This document shows, piece by piece, positions 20,177 to 23,195 of a stretch of DNA of 23,195 bases. A model generated the notes under the pieces. That model saw only the letters and a program-made list of their open reading frames with translations. It had not been told where the DNA came from and ran no database searches. Numbering within the stretch: the stretch's first letter is position 1; the number at the start of each line of letters is the position of its first letter. The DNA comes from Larix sibirica (taxonomy: Eukaryota > Streptophyta > Pinopsida > Pinales > Pinaceae): assembly GCA_004151065.3 (NCBI GenBank), contig NWUY0300107760.1, positions 1 through 23,195 on the forward strand. Reading direction: 5' to 3'. The translations under genes were made by a program, and so were the position numbers.

Positions 20177-20540
20177 TGCCTCTTTATGAAGCCATGGTGC
20201 CCGAGCTTTAAGTCCCATATGAAATCTATCTCAATGACTCTATTTTGGGTTAGATTGCTTAGCCTCACTTTGAAAAACTAGGGTTTCAGAACTCTACACC
20301 ACAATGGTAATGGCCCAAGCAAGTTTATCATCTTGGCTCCTGGAGCTAGTAATGCCATATTCATTACCTACATTCATATACTGTATATGTTGATTCATGC
20401 AAAAGTGTTGTTAACCAAATTGCGTTGGACGACGAAGATTGAAGCTTTAGACAACTTTTGGACTATGATCACATAACCTTTCAATGCATACTTTATTTTG
20501 ATCATAAACATGTGGTGGGGTCTCATGTCTAGAGGCAGTA
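20177..20540 (+). pseudogene. LINE ORF1 fragment (DUF4283 and zinc-knuckle region), plus strand
   Basis: The reading CLFMKPWCPSFKS then LFWVRLLSLTLK matches the DUF4283 core (x-P-W-x-P-x-F, W-V-R-L-x-x-L). In a shifted frame, YVDSCKSVVNQIALDDED is followed by a stop where Trp is expected, then SFRQLLDYDHITFQCILYFD and HKHVVGSH. This matches the L-D-Y-E-x-x-x-F-x-C-x2-C-x4-H-x4-C knuckle, with the second and last Cys lost. It is a dead ORF1 piece, opposite in orientation to both other LINE copies. Its right side is cut by the LINE 3' fragment at 20703. The 100-aa frame 20498-20800 is a chance extension. Confidence 0.72.
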
Positions 20541-20688
20541 TCTCCAAATATTTCCAGAAGGAAAAAAGAAGAAGAGACATTTCAGTGGAAAATGTTGAAG
20601 ATAGATCTCAATTGAGCAGAACCAAGCAAGACCCTGAAAACCTACACCTACAAATCCAAAAATTGTCACTTTTGCATTTCCAAAGAAG

Positions 20689-20702
20689 TGTAATAAATAC
20701 AA
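20689..20702. repeat. Probable target-site duplication of the truncated LINE
   Basis: TGTAATAAATACAA matches 21512-21525 at 13 of 14 bases and sits right outside the poly-A end (poly-T on plus from 20703). Its AT-richness makes chance agreement more likely than for the big LINE. Confidence 0.6.
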
Positions 20703-20847
20703 TTTTTTTTTCGATGAAAAAAAACAACTACTTGTTATTTCCTTATGAAAACCAAACTTACAAAAGGTATACAATGGAGATTAACATCTCAGTTCAGTAG
20801 TACTGTGATACAAAACTCCATACATATCAGATGGAACATCTCATACT

Positions 20848-20930
20848 ACAAAAAGCGATACTGCCACCCTTGATACATTCTACAAAAAGTGATACATTCT
20901 ACAAAAAACAATACTGTCACCCTTGATAAC
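20848..20930. repeat. Short tandem repeats in the LINE 3' leader
   Basis: Variants of CTACAAAAA(G/A)(C/T)GATAC and ACTG(C/T)CACCCTTGATA recur two to three times. Variable repeats in the 3' leader are common in plant LINEs. Confidence 0.7.
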
Positions 20931-21177
20931 TTTCAAAAAACAAGACTAAAATATAGTAAGAGCACCATTATCAACAATGGTGTCTGCAACATATTCTTCA
21001 AATGATAAATAGCCTTCTATAGGACCCAAAGCCTCTTTAGATAACTTGTCAGCTTCCATGTTGAGCTCACGGTAGATATGTGAAAAAGATATATCATCAA
21101 AGGACTTAATCAAACATCTGGTTTTATGTGTCCAATGTAATAAAGAAATTGATACAATTATGACTTTAAAGGTAAAT

Positions 21178-21220
21178 CCAACCCTATTAATCTTAGTAGC
21201 AAACCCTATTAATCTTAATA
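21178..21220. repeat. Two 20-bp direct repeats
   Basis: AACCCTATTAATCTTA occurs twice in tandem within the truncated LINE, just upstream (minus sense) of the RNase H tail. Confidence 0.8.
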
Positions 21221-21311
21221 TCAAAATACTCTCCTCAAAAGAAGAACAAAAAAACATGAATTAGATTCTTTAATGATGAAAATATCTAATTTCCATAACT
21301 TCATTAAATGA

Positions 21312-21440
21312 AATATTAAAAACAACTTCAATATCAATATCATAAGTTAGTTGAACCAAAATTTAAAGAAAATGACAAAAGATCAACCAAATATTAAAAC
21401 AACCCCAATAACAATATCCGTAAGTTAGTTGAACAAAATA
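21312..21440. repeat. Direct repeat pair, about 79-bp period
   Basis: 21312-21362 and 21391-21440 share ATATTAAAA(A)CAAC, then CAATATC, then GTAAGTTAGTTGAAC or its close variant, and end CAAAAT. This is a local duplication within or next to the truncated LINE. Confidence 0.75.
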
Positions 21441-21511
21441 ACAAATTTTAATTTAAATGCAATTATAATTATAAATGTGATATACATTATACACCACATA
21501 TATTAACCATT

Positions 21512-21525
21512 TGTATTAAATACAA
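21512..21525. repeat. Probable target-site duplication, 5' side of truncated LINE
   Basis: TGTATTAAATACAA pairs with 20689-20702 with one mismatch. Confidence 0.55.
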
Positions 21526-22091
21526 AGTTACAAAATAAAAAATATAATAATAATAATTTTTGTTAAAATTTTCATACTTTTGTTAATATAATTAATTTAT
21601 CTATTTTTCATTTTAAAAAAATAACTTTTTGCGTTTTATGGCCAATTACACCATAAGAGGAGGCACCATGAGCCTTTGTAGCATAAAAGATCAAATTATT
21701 TGCAAAGCATTTCTCAATAGAGGGTAACTTTAAAGTAAAGTGAAGGCATCGCAATTACAGGTAAAATCCAAAATCTAAATACTTGTAATGTACTTGAAGA
21801 TGACCAAGGGTCAAAGTATTTACTACCAAACCATGATTTCTTTTATTTAATTATATATTTTTCTGTTTTGTCTTTATATGCATAAAACTTTTTTTAAATA
21901 GTCCCTTAGTTTTGAAGTCAAGTCCCACCATCCAGACTATCAATACAACAAAATTTCAGGAAGAATGTGTTTGTACAGCTTGTAAGAGAAGCAAGCTTTC
22001 GTTGTCTTTGCACTGTTCGGGAGGTTACGGGATCGATTCGGGCGGAAGCAAAAGTGGTGGCGGTCATGATTCATTGATCGATCTTAGAGTC
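21526..22091 (+). promoter_or_regulatory. Upstream region of the ROP gene
   Basis: The AT-rich part (to about 21900) shows nothing specific. From about 21990 the sequence becomes less AT-rich with several CpGs, as expected near a plant promoter. The 61-aa frame 21912-22097 is not supported as a gene. No specific cis-element is claimed. Confidence 0.4.
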
Positions 22092-22099
22092 ATATAAGG
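22092..22099 (+). promoter_or_regulatory. TATA-like box of the ROP gene
   Basis: ATATAAGG lies about 100 bp before the start codon. If used, transcription would begin near 22125, giving a leader of about 70 nt. A longer or spliced leader is possible. Confidence 0.4.
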
Positions 22100-22153
22100 G
22101 GACCTCGGAAAGGGCGTTTTCGCAGCTCTCCGTAATTAACCCGACGAAGAAGA

Positions 22154-22165
22154 ATGATGAATTGA
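22154..22165 (+). other. Minimal upstream ORF (Met-Met-Asn-stop)
   Basis: ATG ATG AAT TGA lies 27 nt before the ROP start codon, in the same frame but closed by the stop. It would be in the leader under any TSS upstream of 22154. Whether ribosomes use it is unknown. Confidence 0.5.
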
Positions 22166-22976
<811 letters not shown>

Positions 22977-23009
22977 GTTCTTTTTTCAAGGAAAACCTTG
23001 CGGTGAAAC

Positions 23010-23195
23010 CACATTCATGGATGGCATTCCTGGTAGATCCGTCGGCATATATTAATGTGCCTGAGTCAGGGGGATTTGAACTGTACACCTGTTGTGCCCA
23101 ACCACATTGGCAACAATTGGTTGAGATAACCCCTTAAGTTACTGTATTCAAATGCCGAACCACATTGGCAACAACTGGTTGAGCTAACCCCTTAA
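23010..23195 (-). mobile_element. tRNA-derived SINE-like element in ROP intron, antisense, head duplicated
   Basis: The minus strand has A-box-like TATCTCAACCAATTG (plus 23113-23127) and B-box AGTTCAAATCC (plus 23072-23082). A further copy of the head, with TAGCTCAACCAGTTG (plus 23172-23186), lies 58-59 bp to the right. The GGGGTTA(G/T)CTCAACCA start resembles a tRNA 5' half. The element runs to or past the window edge. Its left limit is approximate and no target duplication can be tested. It may be spliced out harmlessly. Confidence 0.6.

Larger units (their letters stand above)
20703..21511 (-). mobile_element. 5'-truncated LINE 3' end with RNase H tail
   Basis: The minus strand carries an RNase H C-terminus (LIKSFDDISFSHIYRELNME then ADKLSKEAL, about 21110-21020). 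This is the conserved F-x-H-V-x-R-E-x-N-x-x-A-D-x-L-S-K-x-A-L end, here with the catalytic Asp kept. The frame runs 21257-20946 and ends near VDNGALTIF. A 3' leader follows with short tandem repeats, then TTTTTTTTCATCG and a 9-A tail (plus 20702-20710). The tail architecture is like the big LINE's, suggesting related families. RT, APE and ORF1 are absent, so it is a typical 5'-truncated insertion. Its 5' boundary at 21511 rests on the imperfect 14-bp duplication. Confidence 0.75.

Overview
The window looks like repeat-dominated nuclear DNA from a seed plant. It is AT-rich, has almost no coding sequence, and consists mostly of decayed retrotransposons of plant type: L1-like LINEs with DUF4283, CCHC knuckle, APE, RT and RNase H parts, an LTR element with an initiator-Met primer site, and tRNA-derived SINEs. 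The only host gene I can support is the first coding exon of a ROP/RAC small GTPase at the far right. Low gene density and old, stop-ridden elements would fit a large genome such as a gymnosperm, but I cannot fix the species.

Layout. 1-1219 is a piece of a long LTR-like repeat whose diverged relative lies at about 16870-18330. 1830-2030 is a SINE-like element. 2040-5709 is AT-rich DNA with small direct repeats and one Gly/Pro-type low-complexity patch. 5724-12119 is a full-length but dead LINE on the minus strand, bounded by a perfect 14-bp target-site duplication. 12227-12454 is a SINE with 17-bp target-site duplications. 12872-14381 is a miniature LTR element: two LTRs of about 690 bp, a primer site, a polypurine tract and only 128 bp between the LTRs. 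15913-16334 holds two interleaved inverted repeats plus a perfect 50-bp tandem duplication. 19521-20152 is a tandem pair of about 300-bp units. 20177-20540 is a plus-strand LINE ORF1 relic, followed at 20703-21511 by a 5'-truncated LINE 3' end on the opposite strand.

From about 22000 the base composition changes to less AT-rich, CpG-containing DNA. A TATA-like site (22093), a very short upstream ORF (22154-22165) and the ROP exon (22193-22291, ending at a strong GTAAGT donor) follow. The rest of the window is ROP intron 1, which contains an old internal duplication and an antisense SINE. The remaining exons lie beyond the right edge. The transposon parts do not work together with the ROP gene. 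They are independent, mostly inactive insertions forming its upstream landscape.
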